DNA of 64,000 nt from Bufo bufo (taxonomy: Eukaryota; Chordata; Amphibia; Anura; Bufonidae): the NCBI RefSeq assembly GCF_905171765.1, contig NC_053391.1, positions 149,239,917 through 149,303,916 on the forward strand. The letters run 5' to 3'. This document shows positions 42,852 through 53,599 of the stretch, one piece after another. Both the position numbers and the translations under genes were made by a program. The notes beneath the pieces were generated by a model that saw only the letters and a list, made by a program, of their open reading frames with translations, had not been told where the DNA came from and searched no databases. The stretch's first letter is position 1; each line of letters opens with the position of its first letter.

Positions 42852-45622
42852 GATTGCCCTATTAATCTCATCCCAGGCGCCAAGCTGTCTAAATCTCATT
42901 TATACAATCTCTCCCAACCTGAAAGGGTCGCTATGCGTGCTTATATCTCTGAGAGCCTGAGAAAGGGACACATACGACCCTCGAAGTCACCTGTTGCCGC
43001 TGTTTTTTTCTTTGTTAAGAAAAAAGATGGTTCTTTAAGATTTCAGAGAGCTGAATTGTATCACAATTCGTGACCCATATCCGCTTCCTCTGATCCCGGA
43101 CCTGTTTAACCAGATTGTTGGGGCTAAGGTTTTTTCCAAGTTGGATCTAAGAGGGGCATACAACCTAGTCAGGGTCAGAGAAGGAGACGAATGGAAGACG
43201 GCCTTCAATACCCCTGAGGGCCATTTTGAGAATTTGGTTATGCCTTTTGGTTTGATGAATGCTCCAGCCGTCTTCCAACATTTTGTGAATAGCATTTTTT
43301 ATCATTCAATGGGGAAATTTGTACTGGTGTATCTAGATGACATTTTGATTTTTTTTTTCCTGATTTCAAAACTCATAAGGACCACCTACGTCAGGTCTTG
43401 CTCATCCTGCGGGAGAATAAATTGTACGCTAAACTGGAAAAATGTGTGTTTGCGGTTCCAGAAATTCAATTTCTGGGGTTTCTTCTCTCCGCTTCTGGTT
43501 TTCGCATGGATCCCGAGAAGGTCCGCGCTGTGCTTGAGTGGGAGCTCCTGAGAATCAGAAGGCGCTGATGCGTTTTTTGGGTTTTGCCAATTATTACATG
43601 AAGTTTATTTTGAATTATTCCTCTGTTGTTAAACCACTCACTGATATGACTAGAAAGGGGGTAGATTTTTCCTCCTGGTCGGTAGAGGCGCGTAAGGCCT
43701 TTTCTAGTATCAAGGAGAGTTTTGCTTCCGCTCCCATCTTGGTACAACCTGATATCTCTCTGCCCTTCATTGTTGAGGTGGACGCTTCTGAGGTGGGTGT
43801 GGGTGCAGTCTTGTCTCCGGGTCCCTCTCCTGCCAAATGGCGACCGTGTGCCTTTTTCTCGAAGAAACTCTCCTCCGCAGAGAGAAATTACGATGTGGGA
43901 GATAGGGAGTTGTTGGCCATCAAGTTAGCTTTTGAGGAATGGCGCCATTGGCTAGTGGGAGCCAGACACCCTATTACCATGTTTACCGACCATAAGAATC
44001 TGGCCTACTTGGAGTCAGCCATGCGTCTGAACCCGAGACAGGCCAGATGGTCTTTGTTCTTTTCAAGGTTTAATTTTGTTGTCACGTTCCGCCCTGGGGT
44101 TAAGAATGTGAAGGCGGATGCCCTGTCACGTTGTTTTCCGGGAGGTGGGAATTTTGAAGACCCGGGTCCCATTTTGGCTGAAGGTGTGGTGGTCTCTGCT
44201 CTCTATCCTGAATTGGAGGCAGAGGTTCAGGCAGCCCAGGCAGAGGCTCCTGATCTTTGTCCTCCTGGGAAGTTGTTTGTGCCTCTCGCTTTAAGACACA
44301 AGGTTTTTAAGGAGCACCACGATACTGTCCTTGCTGGGCACCAGGGGGGTAGAGCCACAGTGAATCTCATCGCTCGGAGATTCTGGTGGCCGGCGCTTCG
44401 TAAGTCGGTTGAGGGTTTTGTGGCAGCCTGCGAGACCTGTGCTCGTGCCAAAGTCCCTCATTCACGGCCATCAGGTCCTCTCCTCCCGTTACCCATTCCT
44501 TCCCGTCCTTGGACACATCTGTCCATGGACTTCATTACGGACCTGCCTCGTTCCTCGGGGAAGACTGTGATTCTGGTGGTGGTGGACCGTTTTAGCAAAA
44601 TGGCGCATTTCATTCATTTTCCTGGGTTGCCCAATGCTAAGACGCTGGCTTAGGCATTTATTGATCACATTGTCAAATTGTATGGTATTCCTTCAGACAT
44701 AGTCTCTGATAGGGGCACACAGTTTGTTTCCAGATTCTGGAAGGCCTTCTGTTCTCGCTTGGGGGTTCGGTTGTCATTCTCTTCTGCTTTCCACCCACAG
44801 TCGAATGGCCAGACGGAGCGCGTCAATCAGAATCTGGAGACATATCTGCGCTGTTTTGTGGCAGAGAATCAGGAGGATTGGTGTTCTTTTCTCTCCCTTG
44901 CTGAGTTTGCTTTAAATAACCGTCGTCAGGAGTCCTCTGATAAGTCACCATTTTTTGGTGCATATGGGTTTCATCCGCAGTTTGGTACATTCTCTGGAGA
45001 GGGGTCTTCTGGTTTACCTGATGAGCAGAGATTCTCCTCGTCTTTGTCATCTATTTGGCAAAAGATTCAGGATAATCTAAAGAGCATGAGTGAGAGATAT
45101 AAGCGTGTGGCGGATAAGAGACGTGTGCCTGGTCCGGACCTGAATGTTGGTGATCTGGTGTGGTTGTCTACTAAGAATATCAAATTGAAGGTTCCCTCCT
45201 GGAAGTTGGGTCCTAAGTTTATTGGGCCTTACAAAATCTTGTCCGTCATCAATCCTGTTGCCTACCGTCTTGATCTTCCTCAGACTTGGAAGATCCATAA
45301 TGTTTTTCATAAGTCCCTATTAAAACCTTATGTCCAACCCATTGTACCCTCCTCTTTTCCTCCTCCTCCGATTGTGGTTGATGGTAACCTTGAATTTCAG
45401 GTCTCTAGGATTGTGGATTCTCGTTTTGTCCGCGGTTCTCTCCAGTACCTCGTTCATTGGGAGGGTTATGGTCCTGAGGAGAGGATGTGGGTCCCAGTGA
45501 CGGACATTAAGGCCACTCATCTCATCAGGGCTTTCCATAGGTCCCATCCTGAGAAGGTGGGCTCTGAGTGTCCGGAGTCCACTCGTAGAAGGAGGGGTAC
45601 TGTCACCGCCAGACATCTGTGA
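42852..45622 (+). pseudogene. G3 Pol, broken into four frames
   Basis: 42852-43045: RT start ([20 protein letters not shown]), then a deletion near 43045. 43141-43350: RT core [32 protein letters not shown] and [11 protein letters not shown] with the Asp pair near 43336, followed by a frameshift in a T-run. 43538-44650: RNase H (VEVDASEVGVGAVLS) and first part of integrase (HHDTVLAGHQGG; CETCARAK; SMDFITDL), stopped by TAG at 44651-44653. 44678-45622: rest of integrase (SDRGTQF; QTERVNQN; WKLGPKFIGPYKI) and chromodomain (LQYLVHWEGYGPEERMWVP), ending inside the 3' LTR. Confidence 0.9.
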
Positions 45623-46127
45623 AGCTCTGACAGACGTTCTTTAGAACCTCCTGCTTGAGGTTCTTTTGTTTTGCTTTCGTTTTGTCATCTCGTTTCCCTC
45701 TCTCAGCTGTTATCTAGTTGCACTGATTGCATCCCTTTAAATCCCCTCCCATACTGCATCACTTTGCGGTTTATACAACTTCCTGGAGTGTGTGCATGCT
45801 GGATGCTACAACTGATGCGTCTACAGATAAGTCTGTTCGTTTATCTTTGTTTTCCTGTTTGCTTGATCCGAGGTGACCCTGACTCCCTCCTTATTAAGTG
45901 TAGGGAGCCGGTGGTCATGTCCCCTCACTATTATAGGGTGTTCAGGTGTCATACAGTCGAGGAACGAGGGTCTGCAAATTTCTACCATTGATATTTTAGC
46001 ATAGGCTGAGCAGTAAGGGAGAGAGCTAGCGTTGTTACAGGGCTTACCCGTTGGTTCCTTAGTTTTGGATCAAGTCAGTTGGATCTTCATTTGTGTCTTC
46101 TAGTTTTCTGTTACACCATCCGTGACA
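45601..46127 (+). repeat. G3 3' LTR
   Basis: Begins directly after GAAGGAGGGGTAC. Differs from the 5' LTR at, for example, GATATGTC/GATAAGTC and AGCGTTACAG/AGCGTTGTTACAG. Confidence 0.92.
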
Positions 46128-46132
46128 TTGTG

Positions 46133-48046
46133 CCGAGCCAAGGTAGGGAGTCCCAAGCCGTGATTTCCTTGCCAAAAAGGCAGTACCAGCCATGCACATG
46201 CATGTAGAACAGAAGGTGGGCCAGTCCTTAATCCTGTTGGTGTCTGCCAAAGTGCACGGCAGCGCCGACGTGTGGAGCTGTAACTACGGTCAGGGACAAT
46301 ACATGTCCTTTACGGCCCACTGGGTGAATGTGGTTCCTGCACAGCCACACCAGCAACTTGGCCAGGTGCCACGCCGTTAGTCCAGCAACAAAGTCCGCCT
46401 CCGCCTCCTCATCCTCCACCGTGTCCTCTGCCTCCACTGCAGGCACAATGCATAGTGACCCTCCAGCATGCCACATGTGCAGGGCACGGCGGTGTCACGC
46501 TGTTCTGCACCTCATTGCCTGGGTGAACAGAGTCACACATGGAAGGAACTGCTCCATGTCCTTCAGCAAGAAATCAAATCCTGGCTTTCTCCACGACAAC
46601 TGAAAATCGCAACCAGGGTGACCGACAAAGCAAAGAACATTGTGTCGGCGCTGCGTCAAGGAGGGCTGAACCATACGCCCTGCATGGCACAAGTGTTCAA
46701 TCTGGTTGTCAAGCGGTTGTCTTCCACCCATCTGCAATACATCCCTAAAAATGGCCAGGAAACTTTGCATGCACTTCAGCCACTCGTACAACACAAAACA
46801 CACCCTCCTTGAGCTGCAATGGCAGAACGGCATCCCCCAACATAGGCTGATATGCGACATTTCCACCCGTTGGAATTCCACCCTCCATATGCTGGACCGA
46901 CTGTACGAACAGTGAAAGGCCATAAACTATTTCCTGATGATCAAAGTGGACAGGAGTACTCCCCTGTGTAACTTTGAAGTCAGCCAGTGGCAGCTCTTGC
47001 GTGACACCTGCATTTACTCAGGCCCTTTGAGGAGGCCACGTTATTTGTCAGTCGCCAGGACTACGGGATGAACAATGTCATTCCACTGTCCTGGAACAGA
47101 TGCTGGTAAACATGACTAGTCAGGGGACTGGAGACGTGGCGCCTAGATATCATGGCCACATGAGCCCTGTGGGGGCTGAACTGGAGGAAGAGGACATTTG
47201 AGCACAAGCAATGTGTAGCAAAATGGGTGGCTTTTCTACACAGGTGACAGGAGAGGAGGAGCAGGAGCAGCCAGAGGAGCTACAGGGCGATGAGGAAGAT
47301 GAGGCAGAGGACCCAGACACACCATGGCAGTATGCAGAGGAGATGGAGGCAGGGAGTCCCTTCGAGTCACTTGCGCAAATGACCCACTGCATTCTCACTT
47401 GCTGGGTAGTGACATCTGAATTGTCACCATTCGGCAGAGAGAGAACTTTTGGCTCTCCACCTTGTTGGACCCTGGTTACCAGTTCAAAATGGGGGCCTTT
47501 TTTTTACACCCGCTGAGAGGGAGGACAAACTGAACTACTATAGAGAAATCCTATGTAGTCAGTTGGCCACTGTCTATCTGCGCCATCATCCATCCTTTCT
47601 GACCATGGGGGGGGGGGGGGGGGGGGCCCTCTGCACTCACGTTCCACTGCAATGGCTGCTGTGGAGGCGTGGGGTGGCAGGAGCAGTACCAGCTCCATCA
47701 GCAGCAGCCTGAGTCTACAGTCGCTGATGAGCAGCTTTCCTCACCTGCATGGTGAAGAAACTACTCACCAGCAGCTAGACGTAGAGCAGAACCTGAACCA
47801 GCAGGTGGCGGCATACTTGGAGTGCACTCTGCCAGCCGTCATTGAAGATCCGCTAGACTACTGGGCAGCCAAACTGGGTTTGTGACCGCAACTTGGCGAG
47901 TTTGCCCTGGAAAAGCTGTCCTACTTAGCCGGAAGTGTGGCATCCGAGCGGGTGTTTAGTGCGGGGGGCATAGTTACCCCAAGAAGAATTCGCCTGTCCA
48001 TGCAAAATGTGGAGAGACTGACCTTTGTCAAGATGAACCAGGCATG
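46133..48046 (+). pseudogene. hAT2 transposase, catalytic part to hATC dimerisation domain
   Basis: Right after the G3 target duplication the text matches hAT3 at 62670-62810 (TGTCCTTTACGGCCCACTGG here, ATCTCACTAACTGCACACTGG there). Fragments in several frames include GLNHTPCMAQVFNLVVKRL (46660-46715), STRWNSTLHMLDRLYEQ (46862-46915), and the hATC block EKLSYLAGSVASERVFSAGG, PRRIRLSMQNVERL, VKMNQA (47910-48046). Many stops and shifts. A run of 20 G lies at 47607-47626. Confidence 0.8.
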
Positions 48047-48283
48047 AATCAGCCAGGATTTCCACCCACCAATTCCTGATGTATCAGACTAGATCATCCA
48101 TGGTGCCACACCAACACTTTGACAAGAGAGACTGGTTTCTTCTGGCTACCTGCCTCAGCTACTATTCTGATGCTGCCACCCGCCTGATGCCACACGTATG
48201 ATGTCAAGTGCTCCTTCTTTCAACCACCATCTTCAGCGGGTACTGGTATTGCCACCCACCTCCACACTGTCACCTTTAGATGC
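48047..48283 (+). other. hAT2 3' untranslated region, first part
   Basis: Follows the transposase stop. Ends with a single minisatellite-like unit (TGCCACCCACCTCCACACTG) that links it to the 50508-50900 array beyond the inserted inverted structure. Confidence 0.5.
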
Positions 48284-48551
48284 ACTTGTAAAAAACCGCA
48301 GCACTCTCCAGTCTTGATTCTCTCAAAGGTTTATTCACCAACACTATGCGACGTTTCGACCTGTGTGGTCTTTATCAAGCAACTGACAATGTGAACAAAA
48401 CTGAATACATATACCCTCTCAAAAAGGTCACATGACCCAATCTAATATGCTAATAAACAATTACATATTCAAAATTCGCACAACCCCTTTCTGTGTTTCC
48501 CAACTATGGGGACTATTTATCATCTAGTGCCAAACATCATATTATATACAC

Positions 48552-48889
48552 TGCTCAAAAAAATAAAGGGAACACTTAAACAACACAATGTAACTCCAAG
48601 TCAATCACACTTCTGTAAAATCAAACTGTCCACTTAGAAAGCAACACTGAGTGACAATCAATTTCACATGCTGTTGTGCAAATGGGATAGACAACAGGTG
48701 GAAATTATAGGCAATTAGCAAGACACCCCCAATAAAGGAGTGGTTCTGCAGGTGGTGATCACAGACCACTTCTCAGTTCCTATGCTTCCTGGCTGATGTT
48801 TTGGTCACTTTTGAATGCTGGCGGTGCTTTCACTCTAGTGGTAGCATGAGACGGAGTCTACAACCCACACAAGTGGCTCAGGTAGTGCA
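48552..48889 (+). mobile_element. Tc1/mariner element, 5' part, cut by assembly gap
   Basis: After a TA, CACTGCTCAAAAAAATAAAG starts a terminal repeat of a known vertebrate Tc1 type. It continues to a presumed transposase 5' region (GTAGCATGAGACGGAGTC) and stops at the N-run. The other end is not found on the far side. Confidence 0.7.
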
Positions 48890-48989
48890 NNNNNNNNNNN
48901 NNNNNNNNNNNNNNNNNNNNNNNNNNNNNNNNNNNNNNNNNNNNNNNNNNNNNNNNNNNNNNNNNNNNNNNNNNNNNNNNNNNNNNNNN
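48890..48989. other. Assembly gap (100 N)
   Basis: 100 Ns, probably a placeholder of unknown length. Left is a Tc1 element, right is the hAT3 satellite array in reverse orientation. The missing part may hold the rest of a hAT3 copy, including array and transposase. Confidence 0.95.
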
Positions 48990-50107
48990 GCCTTTTTTAA
49001 ATAAAAAAAATTCCCTCACTGGAATACTTTCAGTCTTTTGACTGTATGGATTACAGATGGAATGACTGTTATATGTGAGTACCGCTTTCTTTGACAGATT
49101 TCTAGTATGGGTACATATATGTTTTCCCAACCCCAGCACATTAGTTTGCTAATTCCAGATGTATGAAACGCAGGCCTAACTGTATCTAGTATATTGAACG
49201 CCAGATAAACTAACTTGGCCTTTTTTAAATAAAAAAAAAATTCCCTCACTGGAATACTTTATGGCTTTTCACTGTATGGATTACAGGTGGACTGGTATTA
49301 GTAGGGGTGACACAAGCACACCCAAGTCCCTGATGTAGGATTTCTATGGCACAGACCACTATTACAAGTGATTAATGGACGTTGGGAGAGATTGTGCTGC
49401 AGCACTAGTCCCAAGATGGCCGCCGCCTATCAGCCCAGTAACATGTGCCACAAAATGGTCTGCACAACCTTTAAAAAAAATAGCCTTGGACTGTGCTGCT
49501 AAATCGCTATTGGTCTGAATCCCAGGTGTAGATGTCTGACTTGTTTAGAGCTTTGGAATGCACACTGTGGCAGCTTCTGCTGCAGCACTACAAGTCGCAA
49601 AATGGCGGCCGGCGGTCAGCCCAGGTACATGTGGATGGAAAAATCACTCTGGCCACTCTAAAAATAGCCAATCCCTATCAAAAAAGCAGCTCAGCTGCAG
49701 TTGTTCAGATGAATCACAGGTGGAGGAGAGAAATTTGCTTCCAGTTATTCAATTATCCCTGCCTATTCTCGCCCTAGCATCAGCTGCGTCTATCCCTGTT
49801 CTATTCACATCGGGAGTGAGCACGTCCCGACGTGCGCACAAGCTTATAAAGAGGCTGAGTCACATGCTGCACTTGGCCAATCACAGCCTTGCCAATAGTA
49901 GGCATGGCTGCGATGGCATCTTAGGGCAAGTAGTATGATGCATGTTGATTGGCTGCTTTGCAGCCTTTCAAAATGCGCCAAAATACATGCCGAACGACGA
50001 ACCCGAACCCGAACTTTTACGAAAAAGTTCGGGTTCGGGTCCGTGTCACGAACACCCCAAAATTCGGTACGGACCCGAACTATGCTCGAACTGTTCGCTC
50101 AACACTA
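48990..50107 (-). mobile_element. hAT3 second copy, 5' end only (nearly identical to 56011-57100)
   Basis: Ends CGCTCAACACTA at 50107, the complement of TAGTGTTGAGCG at 56011. It contains the complement of the hAT3 promoter region and the first array units. A 126-codon frame in this region (49558-49938) translates identically in the other copy, and I noted only a few substitutions over about 0.9 kb. Cut by the gap at 48990. Confidence 0.88.
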
Positions 50108-50507
50108 CTCATATGCTCTTTCTACAGGGGGGCGTCCCCCACTTCGACCATGTGGGGTCATTAACCACCACTGATCAAGAGTGGGTCATTTTGAATATGT
50201 AATTGTTTATTAGCATATTAGATTGGGTCATGTCACCTTTTTGAGAGGGTATATGTATTCAGTTTTGTTCACATTGTCAGTTGCTTGATAAAGAACACAC
50301 AGGTCGAAACGTCGCATATTGTTGGTGAATAAACCTTTGAGAGAATCAAGACTGGAGAGTGCTGCAGTTTTTTACAAGTGCATCTAAAGTTGGGGGAGTT
50401 CGAGACTGACTTCCGACACGGCAGGCACCACCACAATACGGAATGGTATTTACCCCTGTTTTCCGTTGTGCTGCTACTCTACTCAGTTTTTTCTCACACT
50501 GTCACCT

Positions 50508-50900
50508 TGCCACTTTGTGGCCTACTGATGCTGCTACCACCTCCACACTATATCAACTTGCCACTCTGTGGTTTCCTCATGCTGCTGCCAACTCCACACT
50601 ATGTCACCTTGCCACTCTGTGGCCTCCTGATGCTGCTGCCACCCCCACACTATGTCACCTTGCCACTCTGTGGTCTCCTCATGCTGCTGCCACCTCCACA
50701 CTATGTCACCTTGCCACTCTGAGGTCTTCTGATGCTGCCGCCACCTCCACAATCTGTCATTGTGCCACTCTGTGGCCTCCTGATGCTGCTGCCACCTCCC
50801 CACTCTGTCATTATGCCACTCTGTGGTCTCCTCATGCTGCTTCCACCTCACTACTATGTCATAGGGCCAATCTGTAGACTTCTCACGCTCTTCCCTCCCA
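50508..50900 (+). repeat. Minisatellite in the hAT2 3' region (51-bp units)
   Basis: About eight units of CACCTTGCCACTCTGTGGCC, TCCTGATGCTGCTGCC and ACCTCCACACTATGT. Same family of repeat as 6896-7505 in hAT1, opposite orientation. Unit length 51 keeps frames open. Confidence 0.88.
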
Positions 50901-51896
50901 CCCCACTTCATGACTGGGCCACTATTTAGCCTTTTTTGCTCGGCTGACTCATCATTCATTTGACCCTTCTTCTGATCTGTCAGAAGGAAGAAAAATGAGA
51001 CGCACAATGGATCCTGTCTGTGTAGCAGCTGTAAGCCCTGTATGGTCCCATCAGAATTGGCTTCTGATTTGGTAGCCAAAAGCAGGAGTGGGTACAAAAC
51101 ACAGAAGACATGCAAATATTCCATTCACGTGTCATCTCTGTTTTGGATCCACTATGGTTTTTTGGCATTTGCAATACTGAACAGGTTCTGTGGACATCTA
51201 AGTGGAATCAGCTGCCGACGGTGTAAAACAGGTGCGCTTCTTCTTGGTGCTAACATCGACCTGTAAGGCTGAGTTTATACACCGTACTTGAGTTATTTGG
51301 TCAGTTTTGGCCCCGTGACTGCCCAAATAAGTGAAGTGTGCAGTGATTCTAAGAGCGAAGCCTGTCATCTGCATGTCATACAGACTCACATTATTAGGCT
51401 ACATGCACACGACCATATGTGTTTTGTGGTCTGCAAATTGCGGAACCGCAAAAAAACGGATGACATCCTTATGCCATCCGTTTTTTTTTTTGCGGATCCA
51501 TTGTAACAATGCCTAAAACGGACCAGAATAGGACATGTTCTATTTGATTTTGTGGGGCTACGGAATGGACATACTGATGCGCACAGCACACGGTGTGCTG
51601 TCCGCATTTTTTGCGGAACCATTGAAATCAATGGGTCCGTATCCTATCCGCAAAAAAAACAACTAACGGACACGGAAACAAACAACGTTCGTGTGCATGT
51701 AGCCTCACTACCGAAGCAGACTCCCTTTGCGTGTTCCTGCAAGGCACAGTGTTCTATACCACTATAAGGGCTCTCTGCAGCCAGGAAATAGCTGTTTTTA
51801 TACAAAATTCGCCGCAAATATATTCGGATCGAACCAAACTTTAAAAAAAAAAATTTAACCGGCGAATCGAATTTTTCAAAAATTTGATCATCTCTA
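50901..51896 (+). other. hAT2 3' terminal region
   Basis: Matches hAT1 6083-6895 inverted. Interrupted by a MITE at 51397-51704. Ends GATCATCTCTA at 51896. No coding sequence. Confidence 0.65.
51397..51704. mobile_element. PIF/Harbinger-like MITE in hAT2
   Basis: GGCTACATGCACACGACC pairs with CGTTCGTGTGCATGTAGCC. Flanks TTA (51394-51396) and TCA (51705-51707) fit a decayed 3-bp duplication. hAT1 carries the equivalent site without the insertion (around 6285), so this came after the hAT family spread. Confidence 0.8.
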
Positions 51897-51990
51897 ATAA
51901 TAATAATAATAATAATAATAATTGTTACTATTATTATTAGTATTATTATAATAATAATTATTATTATTACTATTTTATTATTTTCTAGCA
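51897..51990. repeat. ATA/TTA microsatellite
   Basis: Trinucleotide runs ATAATA, then TTATTA in alternating blocks, able to form a hairpin. Starts exactly at the 3' edge of hAT2. Confidence 0.9.
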
Positions 51991-53599
51991 TTTAGGTTTC
52001 TTATTTGGTAATATATTATGTCACTGTAATGCTAATTAATAGTTTCTGGTCTTTAAATTTATCTTGCAAGCAACATGTGTGTGTAGGCACTAGATGGTGC
52101 TGTTTCTACGCAGATGTATTGATTGCTTGTGATAATAGTAAAACTGAAGACATAACCCTCAATTGCTTCTGCCTGAGCTTGTTAGATATAAATTAATTAT
52201 GGCCACACTAAAGAAATAATGTGTCTCCAAGAGAAAGAAATAGGCAAATTTACAAATCACTATGCTAAGCTGAGTGATTATGTTTATTGTATTTCTCTCC
52301 CATTTTACAGTAGAATTCAGTTCTGGTAGTCATCACACTCTCAATTACCTTTTTACTGTTTGCCTCTATTTATTACTTTATTTGGGAATCATTTGTTTTA
52401 ATGTTACATTGTTCATATGTGCAGTTAGCAGCACTTGAGTAGAGGAGATGTAACGAATGAACAATCACAGTTAAAGCTTCAGAGCTCCATTTTGATGAAG
52501 TAAAATAGTCTGTCAACAAAAGCTTCACAATGTAGCCTTTTATGCTCACATTTATTCATTCTTATTTACTCATTTATGCATTTAACCTCACAATAAATTT
52601 GGAAACCAAAGATAATACCCCTTAAAAGTTTTAGAGTACTTAGAGTATATAGTACTTCTGTGTAGACAAGTCTGATATATGTTCTGCATACAATTCTCTT
52701 ATTAAGACTTTCATATGGTGATATGCACCATTGAAATGCAATTCTGTGTATAAGGGTATGGCTACATGGTCAGGTTTCCTGATGCAGTTTTGGAAGTAAA
52801 AATCAGGAATGAATCATATATGGAGTGAAAGTATAAAAGGACAGATACAATTTCTCCTCTTTTTTTTTTTATTCACTCTTGGATTTGGCTTCCAAAACGA
52901 TATGCAGAAACCTGAACATAAAGCCGTACCCTAAGGCCCCAATGTTTCCATCCATGGGTGGAGATTATCTAGATCATGACTGTGTGCATCGAACAACAAT
53001 TTATGAGATGGTGATTAAAGTTGAATGGGAGAATCACACATTACAGCAGATGATGGGGGAGAGATGAGCACTATCCTTTTTTTCCCCCAGAGAGATAAGC
53101 CACAAGGTACTGGTGAAGGTTTTCTCCCTACTCCCATTCACAACACATGCTTATGCATAAGGAGATATGGGAGAGAAAGCTGTTGGATGGATGAGCAATG
53201 GAGCAATGGACCATGTTTGTGGCCAACCTAGTATACAGATGACAGATTTTCTTGACCCAAAATAAATGGGCCTTAGCCTGTGTGTGACTGCAATCACACC
53301 TCCCACTCTAGATGCACCATTGTGGAGGAAACTATGTATCATGGGGTTTAGAAACCATCCTGAATCAGAAGGAAGCACAAACTTTATAAAGTTGTCATTT
53401 GAGGTTATAAACTTCAAAAGGGCTATTGCTTTTTTCATGTTTTATGAAACAAGCAAACACCAAACGGTTAATTGAGAACATGATAACTACCAGAGATGAC
53501 GTGTACAGCTAAATGAGAAACATAGTATCAGTTATCCCTTCACTCCTTTTCATGTACCTTATTCTTTTCCTACCTTTTCTTCTCCACCTTCTTTATATA
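51991..53599. other. Least repetitive stretch; no gene seen
   Basis: AT-rich DNA without tandem repeats or recognisable coding sequence, except a small MITE at 52754-52931. It may be original host DNA. No splice-site or codon pattern strong enough to call an exon. Confidence 0.4.
52754..52931. mobile_element. Short MITE with TAA TSD
   Basis: GGGTATGGCTACATGGTCAGG pairs imperfectly with CCTGAACATAAAGCCGTACCC. TAA flanks both sides (52751-52753 and 52932-52934). 178 bp, non-coding, PIF/Harbinger style. Confidence 0.75.

Larger units (their letters stand above)
40843..46127 (+). mobile_element. Gypsy G3: decayed sushi-like chromodomain LTR retrotransposon
   Basis: LTRs of 524 and 527 bp (TGTCACCGCC to CCGTGACA) with perfect 5-bp duplications TTGTG (40838-40842 and 46128-46132). 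They differ by roughly eleven substitutions and a 3-bp indel (about 2%), so this copy is older than G2. Coding order matches G2. Coding is broken by in-frame stops at 42849 and 44651 and frameshifts near 43045, 43350 and 43550. It splits the hAT2 transposase. Confidence 0.92.
48284..50392. mobile_element. Penelope-like inverted structure with hammerhead-like arms, containing other insertions
   Basis: The arm at 48284-48540 returns inverted at 50160-50392 (AGATGCACTTGTAAAAAAC against GTTTTTTACAAGTGCATCT). Each arm has CGACGTTTCGACC and TCTTTATCAAGC or complements. The minus reading of the left arm, TTGATAAAGACC then CACACAGGTCGAAACGTC, has the shape of a hammerhead ribozyme core (CUGAUGA and GAAAC), although the first box reads UUGAUAA. 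Penelope elements are known to carry hammerheads in terminal repeats. Between the arms lie a Tc1 fragment, an assembly gap and a truncated hAT3 copy; no RT is visible. Confidence 0.45.
33420..51896 (+). mobile_element. hAT2: composite hAT element (18.5 kb with insertions)
   Basis: The 5' end TAGAGATGAGCAAATCG at 33420 and the 3' end GATCATCTCTA at 51896 are inverted repeats. Flanks ATAGTAAT (33412-33419) and ATAATAAT (51897-51904) match 7/8, although the right one is in an ATA microsatellite. Between them all parts of one element occur in order and orientation: promoter block, tandem array, transposase N-terminus, BED finger, catalytic part, hATC and 3' minisatellite, each interrupted by later elements. 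That these parts belong to one insertion is an inference. Confidence 0.6.

Noticed and set aside
47607..47626. Run of 20 G as a functional quadruplex
   Set aside because: A pure homopolymer in a decayed transposase; more likely slippage or an assembly artefact.
49558..49938. 126-codon frame with an identical translation at 56180-56560
   Set aside because: It is in the hAT3 promoter and leader region on the strand opposite to each copy's transposase; identity is explained by the young age of the element.
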